A DNA stretch of 64,000 nt, taken from the NCBI GenBank assembly GCA_038235705.1, contig JBBSTR010000002.1, forward strand, positions 1-64,000, in the 5' to 3' direction. Under the pieces are notes generated by a model. That model saw nothing but the letters and a program-made list of their open reading frames with translations. It was not told the origin of the DNA and searched no databases. This stretch comes from CANKBT01 sp038235705 (GTDB taxonomy: Bacteria; Actinomycetota; Actinomycetes; Mycobacteriales; SCTD01). Positions 17,667 through 27,018 of this stretch are shown piece by piece; positions within the stretch are counted from its first letter, which is position 1, and every line of letters begins with the position of its first letter. The translations under genes were made by a program, and so were the position numbers.

Positions 17667-19064
17667 ATGACCCGGGTCAGGTTGGACGCCGGCGCGGGCG
17701 ATTTCGCGGACCTGCGCGACGAGCTCGGCATCTCGGACGCCTTCCCGCCGGAGGTGCTCGCCGAGGTCTCGGCCTTGACGCCGGACCTGGCGGGGCACAC
17801 GGACGCCACCGACGTGCCGTTCGTCACGATCGACCCGGAGGGCAGCCGAGACCTCGACCAGGCGGTCCACCTCGCCAGGGAGGGCAGGGGCTTCCGGGTG
17901 CGTTACGCCATCGCTGACGTCGGAGCCTTCGTCCGGCTCGGCGGGGCGATCGACACCGAGGCCCGGCAGCGAGGACAGACCCTCTACCTGCCGGACGAAC
18001 GGGTGCCGCTGCACCCACCGACGTTGTCGGAGGGCGCCGCGAGCCTGCTGCCCGACCAGGACACCCCGGCCGTGCTGTGGGACCTGCACCTGTCCGCCGA
18101 CGGCGAGATCACCGACCGGGCGGTCACCCGCGCGATCGTGCGGTCCCGCGCGCAGCTGACCTACGACGGGGTGCAGGCCGAGCTCGACGGCGGTGCGGCC
18201 GGAGAGCAGACGCTTCTGCTGCGCGAGGTGGGTCGGCTGCGCGAGCAGCGGGCGGCCGAGCGCGGCGCTGTCGATCTTCCGTCGCTGGAGCAGCGGGTGG
18301 ACACCGTGGACGGCACGCCCGTGCTCACCTACCGTGCGCCGTCGCCGACCGAGGGCTGGAACGCCCAGATCAGCCTGCTGACCGGTGGGGTCGCGGCCCA
18401 GCTCATGCTGGACGGCAAGGTCGGGGTGCTCCGCACCATGCCCGACGTCCCGGACGCGGCGGTCGCCTCGCTGCGGCGGGGATTGCTGGCGCTCGGGGTG
18501 GCCTGGCCGCAGGGTGCCTCGTACGGGAAGGTGGTGTCCGGCCTGGACCCGTACGACAGCGCCGACGCGGCCGCGCTCGTGCTCGCCACCCGGTTGCTGC
18601 GGGGGGCCGGTTACACCGCCTTCGACGGTGCGCTGCCGGAGCTGACGACGCACAGCGCGGTCGGGGGCCCGTACGCCCACGCCACCGCTCCGCTGCGACG
18701 ACTCGTGGACCGGTTCGTCTCGCTGACCTGTCTGTCCCTGTACGCCGGGCAGGCCGTCGGGGACGGTGTGCGCGAAGCGCTGCCGTTGCTGCCCGACCTG
18801 ATGGAGGCGAGCGACCGTCGGGCCGGCGAGGTGGAGCGGGAGGCGGTGAACCTGGCCGAGTCGCTGGTGCTCGCCCCCCGGGTTGGGGAGGTCTTCGACG
18901 CGGTCGTCGTCGACACCGGGCCCAAGCGGTCCACGGTGCAGCTGCGCGACCCGGCCGTGCGGGCACGCTGCTCGACCCCGGACCTGCCGCTGGGCGAGCC
19001 GGTGCGGGTGCGGCTGACAGCGGCCGACCCGGCCACCAGGACCGTCGACTTCGTGCTGGCTTGA
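17667..19064 (+). CDS. RNB-domain 3'-5' exoribonuclease (RNase II/R family)
   Basis: 465 residues, short for RNase II. The catalytic box DPEGSRDLDQAV is at about 56-67, holding the magnesium aspartates. RYAIADVGAFV follows, and the later AVGGPYAHATAPLRRLVDRF is typical of RNB. No cold-shock or full S1 domain is seen, only a short beta-rich end. This is the actinobacterial single-RNB form that degrades single-stranded RNA. ATGs at 17655 and 17667 are both possible; the second aligns better with the MTRVRL-type start. Confidence 0.88.
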   Translation: MTRVRLDAGAGDFADLRDELGISDAFPPEVLAEVSALTPDLAGHTDATDVPFVTIDPEGSRDLDQAVHLAREGRGFRVRYAIADVGAFVRLGGAIDTEARQRGQTLYLPDERVPLHPPTLSEGAASLLPDQDTPAVLWDLHLSADGEITDRAVTRAIVRSRAQLTYDGVQAELDGGAAGEQTLLLREVGRLREQRAAERGAVDLPSLEQRVDTVDGTPVLTYRAPSPTEGWNAQISLLTGGVAAQLMLDGKVGVLRTMPDVPDAAVASLRRGLLALGVAWPQGASYGKVVSGLDPYDSADAAALVLATRLLRGAGYTAFDGALPELTTHSAVGGPYAHATAPLRRLVDRFVSLTCLSLYAGQAVGDGVREALPLLPDLMEASDRRAGEVEREAVNLAESLVLAPRVGEVFDAVVVDTGPKRSTVQLRDPAVRARCSTPDLPLGEPVRVRLTAADPATRTVDFVLA

Positions 19065-19107
19065 CTCATCCGGCTGCGCGGGCCGAACACCTGGGACACT
19101 CGTCGGC

Positions 19108-19773
19108 ATGACGCACCCCACCCCTTCTGTGTCCGCGCTCACCGTCTCGGTCCTCGGCGGGACCGGTGAGCAGGGACGTGGCCTCGCCCGCCGGTTCGCA
19201 CTCGCCGGCCACGACGTCGTGCTGGGCTCCCGGTCCGCCGAGCGTGCCCAGCAGGCCGCCGAGGGCCTGCCCGGCTCGGTGACCGGTGCTGCCAACGCCG
19301 AGGCGGCGGCGCGCGGTGACGTCGTGATCGTCGCGGTCCCGTGGGACGGGCACCGCGAGCTGCTCGTCGAGCTGGTCGGCGCGCTCGCCGGCAAGATCGT
19401 CGTCGACTGCGTGAACCCGCTCGGCTTCGACAAGCAGGGGGCGTACGCGCTGCCGGTCGAGGAGGGGAGCGCCGCTCAGCAGGCTGCCGCGGTCCTCACA
19501 GACAGCCGGGTGGTCGCGGCGTTCCACCACGTGAGCGCGGTCCTGCTGCTCGACGAGAGCGTGGACAGCATCGACACCGACGTGCTGGTCCTGGGTGAGG
19601 ACCGCGAGGCGACCGACGTCGTCCAGGCCCTGGTCGGTCAGATCCCGGGGATGCGCGGGATCTTCGCCGGTCGCCTGCGCAACGCGCACCAGGTGGAGGC
19701 CCTGACGGCCAACCTGATCTCGGTCAACCGGCGTTACAAGGCCCACGCGGGGCTGCGGGTCACCGACGTCTGA
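19108..19773 (+). CDS. npdG: NADPH-dependent F420 reductase (F420H2:NADP+ oxidoreductase)
   Basis: 221 residues. An N-terminal Rossmann GGTGEQGRGLARRFA is followed by LGSRSAERA (NADP phosphate contact), VAVPWDGH, KIVVDCVNPLGF, FHHVSA and the C-terminal RNAHQVEALTANLISVNRRYK. These are typical of Fno/NpdG. It transfers hydride between coenzyme F420 and NADP, showing that the organism makes F420. It stands 19 bases before folE. Confidence 0.93.
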   Translation: MTHPTPSVSALTVSVLGGTGEQGRGLARRFALAGHDVVLGSRSAERAQQAAEGLPGSVTGAANAEAAARGDVVIVAVPWDGHRELLVELVGALAGKIVVDCVNPLGFDKQGAYALPVEEGSAAQQAAAVLTDSRVVAAFHHVSAVLLLDESVDSIDTDVLVLGEDREATDVVQALVGQIPGMRGIFAGRLRNAHQVEALTANLISVNRRYKAHAGLRVTDV

Positions 19774-19792
19774 CCGCCCTACGATCACCCTT

Positions 19793-20341
19793 GTGATCGA
19801 CCACGACGCCGCTGCCTCCGCTGTACGCGACCTGCTGGCCGCTCTCGGGCAGGACCCCACGAGCGAGTCGCTCCGCGAGACCCCGCGACGGGTCGCCGGG
19901 GCGTTCGCCGAGCAGCTCACCCCTCGGGCGTTCGACCTGACGACCTTCCCGAACGACGAGGGATACGACGAGCTGGTGCTGGTCCGCGACATCGGGTTCA
20001 GCTCGCTGTGCGAGCACCACCTGCTGCCCTTCACCGGGGTCGCCCACGTGGCCTACCTACCGGGCGAGCGCATCCTGGGCCTGTCCAAGCTGGCGCGGGT
20101 CGTCGAGCACTTCTCCCGCCGGCTCCAGGTGCAGGAGCGGCTGACGCGGCAGGTCGGGGGGTGGCTCCAGGAGCAGCTGAGCCCCCGAGGCACCGGTGTC
20201 GTGATCGAGGCCGAGCACACCTGCATGACCGTCAGAGGGGTGCGTTCGCCCGGTGCACGGACCGTCACGTCATCGCTGACCGGGGTGCTGCGCGACGACC
20301 CGCGGACCCGCGCGGAGTTCCTCGCGCTCACCGCGCACTGA
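19793..20341 (+). CDS. folE: GTP cyclohydrolase I
   Basis: 182 residues. Zinc ligands are Cys73 and His76 in CEHHLLPF and Cys144 in HTCMTVRGV. GVAHVAYLPGERILGLSKLAR and RLQVQERLTRQV are characteristic. It converts GTP to dihydroneopterin triphosphate for folate synthesis. GTG start. It lies away from other folate genes, between npdG and the YyaL-like gene, as a likely three-gene unit. Confidence 0.96.
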   Translation: MIDHDAAASAVRDLLAALGQDPTSESLRETPRRVAGAFAEQLTPRAFDLTTFPNDEGYDELVLVRDIGFSSLCEHHLLPFTGVAHVAYLPGERILGLSKLARVVEHFSRRLQVQERLTRQVGGWLQEQLSPRGTGVVIEAEHTCMTVRGVRSPGARTVTSSLTGVLRDDPRTRAEFLALTAH

Positions 20342-20369
20342 CCGCACCGGGTCGGGGCAGGGGTCGGGC

Positions 20370-22325
20370 ATGGCCAACCGACTCGCGCAGAGCACCAGCC
20401 CCTACCTGCAGCAGCACGCCGACAACCCGGTCCACTGGTGGGAGTGGGGGACGGACGCCTTCGCCGAGGCGGAGCGCCGCGGCGTGCCGGTGCTGCTGTC
20501 GATCGGCTACGCAGCGTGCCACTGGTGCCACGTGATGGCGCACGAGTCCTTCGAGGACGCGGCCACGGCGGCATTCATGAACGACCGCTTCGTCAACGTG
20601 AAGGTCGATCGCGAGGAGCGGCCGGACGTGGATGCGGTCTACATGGAGGCGGTGCAGGCGATGACCGGCCACGGCGGCTGGCCGATGACGAGCTTTCTCA
20701 CCACCAAGGGCGAACCTTTCTTCTGCGGGACGTACTGGCCGGCGGTCGCGGGTCGCGGCATGCCGTCGTTCCGGCAGGTGCTGGAGTCGGTCAGCGACGC
20801 CTGGCGCAGCAAGCGAGGTGAGGTCGAGGCGGCCGGCGCCGAGGTTGTGGCCCGCCTGGACCGGCCGACCTGGACCGGGCGTGCCGACGTCACGCCGGAG
20901 CTGCTCGACGCCGCGGCGGCGTCTCTGCGCACCGGCTACGACGGGGTGCACGGCGGCTTCGGCGGTGCCCCGAAGTTCCCGCCGTCCATGGTGCTGGAGT
21001 TTTTGCTCCGCCACGACGCGCGGACCGGGCAGGGCCTGGACCTGGTCGCCCACACCTGCCGCGCCATGGCCTCGGGCGGGATCTACGACCAGCTCGCCGG
21101 CGGGTTCGCGCGCTACAGCGTGGATGCCGCCTGGGTGGTGCCGCACTTCGAGAAGATGCTGTACGACAACGCCCTGCTGCTCAGGGTCTACCTGCACTGG
21201 TGGCGCGCCAGCGGTGACCCGACGGCGTTGCGGGTGGTGCGGGAGACGGCCGGCTTCCTGCTCCGCGACCTGCGCACGGCCGAGGGTGGTTTCGCGAGCG
21301 CGCTGGACGCGGACACCGACGGGGTGGAGGGGCTGACGTACGCCTGGACGCCGGACCAGGTGCGTGAGGTGCTGGGGCAGGACGGCGACTGGGCGATGAA
21401 CCAGCTCGAGGTGACCGGCACCTTCGAGCACGGGACCTCGGTCCTGCAGCGGCTGTCGGAGCCCGACGACCCCGAGCGCTACGAGCGCGTACGCGCAGCG
21501 CTGCTCGAAGCACGGGGTCGACGCCCTCAGCCAGGCCGCGACGACAAGGTCGTCACCGCCTGGAACGGTCTGGCCGTGGCCGCCCTCGCCGAGGCGGGCG
21601 CGCTGCTGGAGGAGCCTCGCTGGGTCGATGCGGCGGTGACGTGCGCCGAGCTGCTGCAGGACGTGCACGTGGTCGACGGCCGGCTCCGCAGGACCTCGCG
21701 CGACGGGGCGGTCGGTCGGAGCGACGCCGTGCTGGAGGACCATGCCGACCTCGCCGAGGGGTTGCTCGCGCTGTTCGCCGCGACGGGCGACGAGCGGTGG
21801 CTGAGCTGGTCCGGCGTCCTGCTCGACGACGTGCTCGACCGGTTCAGCGACGGTGCGGGCGGGTTCTTCGACACCGCCTCGGACGCCGAGGTCCTCGTGC
21901 GTCGCCCGCAGGACCTGTCCGACGGGCCGGCCCCGGCCGGAGGAGCCGCGGCGGCCCAGGCGCTGCTGACCTACGCGGCGGTGACCGGCTCGGCGCGGCA
22001 CCGTGCGGCGGCCGAGGCGGCGCTGGCCTCGTACGCCCCGTTGTTCGACCGCGCCGCCCGGTTCGCCGGATGGGCGCTGGCGGCGTGCGAGGCCCTGCTC
22101 GCTGGCCCGGCGGAGGTGGTGGTGCTCGACCGTCCCGACCTGCTCGCGGTGGCACGGCTCGGACTGTCCCCGGGTGCGGTCGTGGTGACGGCCGGTCCGC
22201 TGGCCGAGGGGCGGTCAGCCGGGGCGGCGTACGTCTGCCGGGCCTTCGTCTGCGAGCTGCCGACGACTGAGCCCGGGCAGCTCGCTGAGCAGCTCGGGAA
22301 CAGACGGCGCGGTGATACGTTGTAA
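20370..22325 (+). CDS. YyaL/SSP411-type thioredoxin-fold and six-hairpin glycosidase-fold protein (DUF255)
   Basis: 651 residues. The N-terminal thioredoxin-like domain starts LAQSTSPYLQQHADNPVHW and has CHWCHVM with Cys50 and Cys53, then GGWPM and FFCGTYWP. The rest is an alpha/alpha-barrel like N-acylglucosamine epimerases (NPPHFEKMLYDNALLL-type segment: VVPHFEKMLYDNA). The protein is conserved from bacteria to humans (spermatogenesis-associated 20), and its reaction is not established. ATG start 29 bases after folE. Confidence 0.93.
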   Translation: MANRLAQSTSPYLQQHADNPVHWWEWGTDAFAEAERRGVPVLLSIGYAACHWCHVMAHESFEDAATAAFMNDRFVNVKVDREERPDVDAVYMEAVQAMTGHGGWPMTSFLTTKGEPFFCGTYWPAVAGRGMPSFRQVLESVSDAWRSKRGEVEAAGAEVVARLDRPTWTGRADVTPELLDAAAASLRTGYDGVHGGFGGAPKFPPSMVLEFLLRHDARTGQGLDLVAHTCRAMASGGIYDQLAGGFARYSVDAAWVVPHFEKMLYDNALLLRVYLHWWRASGDPTALRVVRETAGFLLRDLRTAEGGFASALDADTDGVEGLTYAWTPDQVREVLGQDGDWAMNQLEVTGTFEHGTSVLQRLSEPDDPERYERVRAALLEARGRRPQPGRDDKVVTAWNGLAVAALAEAGALLEEPRWVDAAVTCAELLQDVHVVDGRLRRTSRDGAVGRSDAVLEDHADLAEGLLALFAATGDERWLSWSGVLLDDVLDRFSDGAGGFFDTASDAEVLVRRPQDLSDGPAPAGGAAAAQALLTYAAVTGSARHRAAAEAALASYAPLFDRAARFAGWALAACEALLAGPAEVVVLDRPDLLAVARLGLSPGAVVVTAGPLAEGRSAGAAYVCRAFVCELPTTEPGQLAEQLGNRRRGDTL

Positions 22326-22371
22326 GCATGTAATCGCGCAGAGAGCGCGAGCACAGTCAGAGGAGAACGAC

Positions 22372-23034
22372 ATGCGTCACCCCCACCCCCACCACACCGG
22401 CCCCGAACGCTTCTTCCGCGAGCGGGGCGAAGGCCGCGGAGGTCCCGGCGGACCGCGCGGCTTCGGAGGTCCCGGCGGACCCCGAGGACGCGGCCCCGGC
22501 CGCGACCGCGAGCAGGAGCTGCCCGGCACCGAAGGCGTCGCTGGTTGGTTCGCCGGCCGACTGCCCGACAGCTGGTTCACCACCACGCCCGAGGTCACCG
22601 TCGACCGGGACGAGATCCTCGTCGTCGGCACCCTCGAGGCCCCCGTCATGGACACTGCCGAGGGCAGCGACGAGGTCGCTGTCGCCGAGGCCGAGAGCGG
22701 CCGGATCACCCGGTTCCGCGAGCAGACGCGCGAGGAGCGCGTCGCGATCGCCCGCGAAGCCGAGCACCGCTACGGGCGCAAGGTCGCCTGGGGCGCACAG
22801 GCCGGCGAGACCCGCGAGGTCTTCACGACCCTGTCGGTCCCGGTCATGACCCGCCTGCGCCAGCCAGAGCGCCAGGTCCTCGACACCCTCGTCGAGGCCG
22901 GCGTCGCACGGTCACGGTCGGACGCGCTCGCCTGGTCCGTACGCCTGGTCGGGCGGAACGCCGAGACGTGGCTCACCGAGCTGCGCGAGGCGATGACCTC
23001 CGTCCGCACCGTGCGCGAGCAGGGCCCCGGCTAG
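22372..23034 (+). CDS. Conserved actinobacterial hypothetical protein with Gly/Pro/Arg-rich N-terminus
   Basis: 220 residues. Residues 1-45 are low-complexity (MRHPHPHH, then GGPGGPRGF and GRGPGRD). A beta-rich middle holds TPEVTVDRDEILVVGTL. The helical C-terminal half has QPERQVLDTLVEAGVARSRSDALAW, resembling a short helix-turn-helix or ribbon-helix-like stretch. I cannot name a function. The ATG follows a good AGAGGAG site. Upstream is the motif TGTAAGCATGTAA, with two direct TGTAA repeats. The stop TAG shares CTAG with the convergent trhA stop. Confidence 0.8.
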   Translation: MRHPHPHHTGPERFFRERGEGRGGPGGPRGFGGPGGPRGRGPGRDREQELPGTEGVAGWFAGRLPDSWFTTTPEVTVDRDEILVVGTLEAPVMDTAEGSDEVAVAEAESGRITRFREQTREERVAIAREAEHRYGRKVAWGAQAGETREVFTTLSVPVMTRLRQPERQVLDTLVEAGVARSRSDALAWSVRLVGRNAETWLTELREAMTSVRTVREQGPG

Positions 23035-23702
23035 ACCCGGTAGAGCGCGATGCTGATCGCGATGTAGTGGCAGACGAAGGCGAGCAGGGTTAGCGCGTGG
23101 AAGATCTCGTGGAACCCGAACCACTGCGGGTAGGGGTCCGGCTTCTTGCGCGCGTAGACGATGCCGCCGACGGAGTAGAAGACGCCGCCGGCGATCAGCA
23201 TCGTGAGGACCGTCGGACCCCCCTCGTGCAGCAGTGCCGGCAGGATCCCGACCGCCACCCAGCCGAGCGTCAGGTAGAGGATCGTGAACAGCCAACGGGG
23301 ACGTTGTGAGAACACGTGGCGGCTGACCACCCCGACGAGCGCCCCGCCCCAGACGATGGCGAACACCACCCACCGCATGCGTCCGGTCAGCACGACGAGG
23401 CAGAACGGGGTGTAGCTGCCGGCGATGAGCACGAAGATCATCGAGTGGTCGAGACGCGCCATCACGTCACGGGCTCGCGGCGACCAGGACCCCCGGTGGT
23501 AGGCGGCCGAGGTGCCGAACAGCAGCGCGACCGACGTGGCATAGATGCTCGCGGCGACGGTGGCCCGGGTCCCGTTCGCCAGGATGATCAGGGCGGTCCC
23601 GGTGACCAGCGAGATCGCGAACGCTGCCTCGTGCAGGACCCCTCGCAGACGGGGCTTGATGAGCTCCACGACCTCGTGCAGGCGGTCATCGTCAACGGTC
23701 AC
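23031..23702 (-). CDS. trhA: PAQR-family membrane homeostasis protein (hemolysin III type)
   Basis: 223 residues with seven hydrophobic segments. Family motifs are SAAYHRG, LDHSMIFVLIAGSYTPF and HEIFHALTLLAFVCHY, which supply the histidines and aspartate of the putative metal hydrolase site of PAQR receptors. TrhA has been linked to membrane energetics and fluidity control. It is convergent with the hypothetical gene upstream and divergent from pckG. Confidence 0.93.
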   Translation of the reverse strand: MTVDDDRLHEVVELIKPRLRGVLHEAAFAISLVTGTALIILANGTRATVAASIYATSVALLFGTSAAYHRGSWSPRARDVMARLDHSMIFVLIAGSYTPFCLVVLTGRMRWVVFAIVWGGALVGVVSRHVFSQRPRWLFTILYLTLGWVAVGILPALLHEGGPTVLTMLIAGGVFYSVGGIVYARKKPDPYPQWFGFHEIFHALTLLAFVCHYIAISIALYRV

Positions 23703-23815
23703 AGATGCATCATGGCGCGGTCATGGCCTCCTTGGCTATGCAGGATCTCACAGGCTCAGACGTGCGGCGCGTGGGTAAAGTCCGGTCAAAGCCGCAACCT
23801 CGAGGGAGAGGCCCC

Positions 23816-25642
23816 ATGACCACCACGTCCCAGACCCCAGGCCTGGAGCAGGCCCCCACCCAGAACAAGAAGTTGGTGGCGTGGGTGACCGAGACTGCCG
23901 CCCTCACCAAGCCCGAACGCGTCGTGTGGGCTGACGGTTCCGAGGACGAGTGGCAGCGTCTCACGAGTGAGCTCGTCGCGGCCGGCACCTTCACCAAGCT
24001 TGACGAGAGCAAGCGTCCCAACAGCTTTTACGCCGCGTCCGACCCGAGCGACGTCGCTCGGGTCGAGGGACGGACCTTCATCTGCTCCACGAAGGAGGAG
24101 GACGCCGGCCCCACCAACAACTGGATGGATCCGGCGGAGATGCGCCAGACGCTCGAGCCCCTGTTCGACGGCTGCATGCGCGGCCGCACGATGTACGTGG
24201 TGCCGTTCTGCATGGGCCCGCTCGGCGGGAACATCAGCCAGGTCGGCGTCGAGATCACCGACTCGCCGTACGTCGTCGTGAGCATGAAGATCATGACCCG
24301 GATGGGCACGGCGGCTCTCGAGCAGATCGGCGAGGACGGTTTCTTCGTCCCGGCGGTGCACACCGTCGGCGCGCCGCTCGAGCCCGGTCAGGCGGACGTC
24401 TCCTGGCCCTGCAACGACACGAAGTACATCGTCCACTTCCCGGAGTCTCGCGAGATCTGGAGCTATGGCTCCGGCTACGGCGGCAACGCGCTGCTCGGCA
24501 AGAAGTGCTTCGCGCTCCGGATCGCCTCGGTGATGGCCCGGGACGAGGGCTGGATGGCTGAGCACATGCTGATCCTCAAGCTGACCCCGCCGAGCGGGGA
24601 GGTCCGTTACATCACCGCTGCCTTCCCGAGCGCCTGCGGCAAGACCAACCTCGCGATGCTCGTGCCGACGCTGCCGGGCTGGAAGGTCGAGACGGTCGGT
24701 GACGACATCGCCTGGATGCGGTTCGGCGATGACGGCCGGCTCTACGCGATCAACCCTGAGGCCGGCTTCTTCGGGGTCGCACCGGGCACCGGCGACGACA
24801 CCAACAAGAACGCCGTCGACACGTTCTACGCCAACTCGATCTTCACCAACGTCGCGCTCACCGATGACGGCGACGTGTGGTGGGAGGGGCTGACCGACAC
24901 CCCGCCCGCCCACCTGACCGACTGGAAGGGCAACGACTGGACGCCGGACAGCGACACCCCGGCCGCCCACCCGAACGCCCGGTTCACGACCCCGGCCGGG
25001 CAGTGCCCGACGATCGCGCCCGAGTGGGAGGACCCGAACGGGGTCCCGATCAGCGCGATCCTGTTCGGCGGTCGCCGCGCCACCGCCGTCCCGCTCGTGG
25101 CCGAGTCCCGCACCTGGCAGCACGGCGTGTTCCAGGGCCTGACCGTCTCCTCCGAGACGACCGCTGCCGCCGCCGGGGCGATCGGCCAGCTGCGTCGCGA
25201 CCCGTTCGCGATGCTGCCGTTCTGTGGCTACAACATGGGCGACTACGCGGGCCACTGGCTCGACATCGGCACCGCCACCACCGCGGAGAAGCTGCCCCGG
25301 ATCTTTGCGGTCAACTGGTTCCGCAAGGACGAGGACGGCAAGTGGCTGTGGCCCGGGTTCGGCGAGAACAGCCGGGTCCTGAAGTGGATCGTCGACCGGC
25401 TCGAGGGCACCGTGGACGGCGTCGAGACCCCCATCGGCACCCTGCCGGCCAAGGGCGAGCTCGACCTCGACGGGCTGGACATGGATGAGCGTGACCTCGA
25501 CCTGCTGCTCAGCGTCGACACCGAGGTGTGGAAGCAGGAGGCTGCGATGATCCCGGAGTTCTTCGCCCAGTTCGGCGATCACATGCCGGCAGCGCTGGTC
25601 CAGGAGCAGAAGGACCTCGTCGCCCGGCTCGAGAACAGCTAG
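23816..25642 (+). CDS. pckG: Phosphoenolpyruvate carboxykinase (GTP)
   Basis: 608 residues. The phosphate-binding loop FPSACGKTNLAM is near 270-281. The metal site and PEP segments include YGGNALLGKKC, and the C-terminal NWFRKDEDGKWLWPGFGEN is diagnostic of the GTP-dependent class. It makes PEP from oxaloacetate for gluconeogenesis, or runs in reverse anaplerotically. The ATG has a GAGGGAGAGG site. Divergent from trhA with 113 bases between. Followed by a strong terminator. Confidence 0.98.
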   Translation: MTTTSQTPGLEQAPTQNKKLVAWVTETAALTKPERVVWADGSEDEWQRLTSELVAAGTFTKLDESKRPNSFYAASDPSDVARVEGRTFICSTKEEDAGPTNNWMDPAEMRQTLEPLFDGCMRGRTMYVVPFCMGPLGGNISQVGVEITDSPYVVVSMKIMTRMGTAALEQIGEDGFFVPAVHTVGAPLEPGQADVSWPCNDTKYIVHFPESREIWSYGSGYGGNALLGKKCFALRIASVMARDEGWMAEHMLILKLTPPSGEVRYITAAFPSACGKTNLAMLVPTLPGWKVETVGDDIAWMRFGDDGRLYAINPEAGFFGVAPGTGDDTNKNAVDTFYANSIFTNVALTDDGDVWWEGLTDTPPAHLTDWKGNDWTPDSDTPAAHPNARFTTPAGQCPTIAPEWEDPNGVPISAILFGGRRATAVPLVAESRTWQHGVFQGLTVSSETTAAAAGAIGQLRRDPFAMLPFCGYNMGDYAGHWLDIGTATTAEKLPRIFAVNWFRKDEDGKWLWPGFGENSRVLKWIVDRLEGTVDGVETPIGTLPAKGELDLDGLDMDERDLDLLLSVDTEVWKQEAAMIPEFFAQFGDHMPAALVQEQKDLVARLENS

Positions 25643-25648
25643 CACGCG

Positions 25649-25683
25649 GTCAGCCCCGTCGGTCCATGACCGGCGGGGCTGAC
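25649..25683 (+). terminator. Intrinsic-type terminator hairpin after pckG
   Basis: A 14-pair stem (GTCAGCCCCGTCGG with CCGGCGGGGCTGAC, one G-U pair) with a 7-base loop starts 7 bases after the pckG stop. There is no T run, as is usual in actinobacteria. Confidence 0.85.
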
Positions 25684-25717
25684 GCCTGTCCGGGGCTCTG
25701 CGCGGGACACTCAGCCC

Positions 25718-26215
25718 GTGACCTCGCTGACCTGCCTGGACGGCCGACGGCTCGACCTGGTGGCCGTGGCCGTGCTCGACCGCAACGGCGACCCGTACGA
25801 GACCCAGCTGCACCTGCACCTGTCCGGGCTTCCGTACGGGGTCGTCGGGGAGCGTTGCCACGGGGTGCTCGCGGCGGCCGTCACGCGCGGGCTCGTCGAC
25901 ACGCAGAACGATGCGCTGCGTCGTGCGGGGCTCGGGAGAGGTGACCTGCCCTACCTGCCTCGTGACTGCGAGCTGTTCGCGCTCCGCAGCCGAGACCCGG
26001 ACGACCTGCCGGGCGCGGGCGCGCTGCGGGCGCTGCTCGACGTGCGCCGCACCTACGACGGGCGGTGGCACCAGCGCGAGGTCGTGATCCTGGAGGCGTG
26101 GGGTGAGGACGGCACCGGCGTGCGCGCCGAGCTGGACCCTACGGCCTACCTCGCGCTGCTCGCGGCGACGCTGGTCGAGTGCGAGAAGGTGTCGCCCGTA
26201 CTTTCCGGGCATTAG
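25718..26215 (+). CDS. Hypothetical protein of 165 residues
   Basis: I do not recognise this family. Coding is supported by strong GC at third codon positions and a clean frame from a GTG between a terminator and uppS. The predicted pattern is mixed alpha/beta with no membrane segment. The first half has LDLVAVAVLDRNGDPY and HLHLSGLPYGVVGERCHGVL, and the end is LAATLVECEKVSPV. uppS begins 9 bases later, so the two are probably co-transcribed. Confidence 0.72.
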   Translation: MTSLTCLDGRRLDLVAVAVLDRNGDPYETQLHLHLSGLPYGVVGERCHGVLAAAVTRGLVDTQNDALRRAGLGRGDLPYLPRDCELFALRSRDPDDLPGAGALRALLDVRRTYDGRWHQREVVILEAWGEDGTGVRAELDPTAYLALLAATLVECEKVSPVLSGH

Positions 26216-26224
26216 ATTCTCCCC

Positions 26225-27010
26225 GTGGCCCTCGTCCCCCGCCCGATCCGCCGGGTCGCGACCGACGTGTACGAGCGGCGCCTGGCCACGGTCCTCCAGC
26301 GCCAGCACGCGCCCGCCCCGCGACACGTCGGCGTCATCCTCGACGGGAACCGCCGGTGGGCCCGAGCGATGGGGCTCGAGAGCCACTCCGGGCACCAGCG
26401 CGGCGCCGACAAGATCGTGGACCTGCTCGGCTGGTGCGACGACGCCGGCGTCGAGGTGGTCACCCTGTGGCTGCTGTCGACCGAGAACCTCACGCGACCT
26501 GAGGCCGAGCTCGCGCCGCTGCTGGCGATCATCGAGTCGCTGGTCACCGACCTGTCCAAGCCCGAGAACCTCTGGACCGTCAACGTCGTGGGTGCGCTGG
26601 ACCTGCTGCCCGCCCCGACCGCACGTCACCTGAAGGAGACCGCCGCGTCCACGCTGGGACGCCCGGGGGTGCACGTGAACGTCGCGATCGGGTACGGCGG
26701 GCGGCGCGAGATCACTGACGCCGTCCGGTCGCTGCTGCAGGCCGAGGCGGCCAAGGGGGCGACGCTCGCGCAGGTCGCCGAGGTGCTTGACGTCGAGGAC
26801 ATCGCCCAGCACCTCTACACGAAGGGCCAGCCCGACCCGGACCTGGTGATCCGCACGTCGGGGGAGCAGCGGCTGTCGGGGTTTCTGCTGTGGCAGTCGG
26901 CACACAGCGAGTTCTACTTCTGCGACGCCAACTGGCCGGACTTCCGCCGCGCCGACTTCCTGCGAGCGCTGCGCGCCTTCGCGGCCCGTCAGCGTCGGTA
27001 CGGCTCCTGA
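26225..27010 (+). CDS. uppS: Cis-prenyl diphosphate synthase (isoprenyl transferase)
   Basis: 261 residues. Conserved regions I-V are present: VILDGNRRWAR (39-46 for DGNRRWAR), HQRGADKI, TLWLLSTENL, NVAIGYGGRREI, and PDLVIRTSGEQRLSGFLLWQSAHSE-type ending at the EFYF segment. It condenses isopentenyl diphosphate onto an allylic primer to build the lipid carrier for cell-wall synthesis. Actinobacteria often have two such enzymes (Rv1086 and Rv2361c types), and sequence alone does not tell which chain length this one makes. GTG start. Confidence 0.95.
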   Translation: MALVPRPIRRVATDVYERRLATVLQRQHAPAPRHVGVILDGNRRWARAMGLESHSGHQRGADKIVDLLGWCDDAGVEVVTLWLLSTENLTRPEAELAPLLAIIESLVTDLSKPENLWTVNVVGALDLLPAPTARHLKETAASTLGRPGVHVNVAIGYGGRREITDAVRSLLQAEAAKGATLAQVAEVLDVEDIAQHLYTKGQPDPDLVIRTSGEQRLSGFLLWQSAHSEFYFCDANWPDFRRADFLRALRAFAARQRRYGS

Positions 27011-27018
27011 TCCTCGGC

